This document shows positions 63,981 through 64,000 of a stretch of DNA of 64,000 bases, piece by piece (positions within the stretch are counted from its first letter, which is position 1; every line of letters begins with the position of its first letter). The notes beneath the pieces are model-generated. The model ran no database searches. It worked only from the letters and a program-made list of their open reading frames with translations, and was not told the DNA's origin. Position numbers and translations under genes: made by a program. The stretch is from Chloroflexaceae bacterium (lineage in GTDB: Bacteria; Chloroflexota; Chloroflexia; Chloroflexales; Chloroflexaceae): assembly GCA_028282325.1 (NCBI GenBank), contig JANQID010000077.1, positions 62,001 through 126,000 of the forward strand, in the 5' to 3' direction.

Positions 63981-64000
63981 GCCGGTTGTTCCTGGTACGC

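Overview
The window looks like part of a Chloroflexi chromosome, probably class Chloroflexia. This is inferred from gene content: several lipoproteins and other surface proteins have long Pro/Thr/Glu-rich linkers after the lipobox or membrane segment (ProX, TolB-like protein, LppX-like lipoprotein, metallophosphoesterase, tandem substrate-binding protein, beta-helix protein). It also carries a Rex repressor, a proVWX locus, a sigma factor with a zinc-binding partner, and housekeeping genes scattered in small operons. Base composition and codon use look uniform. I see no phage, plasmid, transposase, CRISPR, rRNA or tRNA gene. The only mobile-like sequence is a 145-bp MITE/REP-like element near 4.3 kb.

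Layout. 1-6.6 kb, nearly all on the minus strand: the N-terminal part of a HerA/DUF87-type ATPase cut by the window edge, two paralogous GT-C membrane glycosyltransferases, the MITE, and an operon of a hexapeptide acyltransferase, a DUF1405 membrane protein and a methyltransferase. 6.7-8.9 kb: cobalamin adenosyltransferase, YbeY, Nudix hydrolase and inorganic pyrophosphatase. 9-19 kb: a TolB-like lipoprotein divergent from a 1861-aa alpha-2-macroglobulin-like protein whose thioester Cys is replaced by Ser, then a GNAT acetyltransferase and a secreted GH39-like glycosidase. 19-23 kb: a sigma factor with a zinc-finger anti-sigma candidate, and a membrane-anchored beta-helix protein. 23-27 kb: PhoU divergent from a TPR lytic transglycosylase lipoprotein. 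27-31 kb: proV-proW-proX. 31.5-35.3 kb: a lipoprotein, a TPM-domain protein and a coiled-coil/Gly-rich protein. The last two reading frames meet at a perfect A_AAA_AAA slippery heptamer and may be made as one fused protein.

35.5-44 kb: a small membrane protein, a Crp/Fnr regulator, ArgB, a DUF58 protein, a GAF-SpoIIE phosphatase, an FtsX-type permease and a hemolysin III homologue. 44-50 kb: a 1179-aa polytopic membrane protein, HemD and RpiA. 50-57 kb: endonuclease IV, a ComEA-like protein, a GT4 glycosyltransferase coupled to a TPR/zinc-ribbon membrane protein, and aroC-(membrane protein)-tyrA. 57-59 kb: Rex, with a palindrome inside its own promoter, and an acyl-CoA dehydrogenase. 59.4-64 kb: feoA and feoC without feoB, behind a strong promoter overlapped by a DtxR-like palindrome. 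They are followed by a small basic membrane protein, a metallophosphoesterase lipoprotein, and a lipoprotein in which two substrate-binding domains are fused in tandem, preceded by a foldable 5' leader.

The strongest candidates for something undescribed are the TPM/coiled-coil frameshift locus, the tandem substrate-binding protein with its structured leader next to feoAC, and the thioester-less macroglobulin. All functions are read from sequence motifs and remembered family features; no database search was possible.
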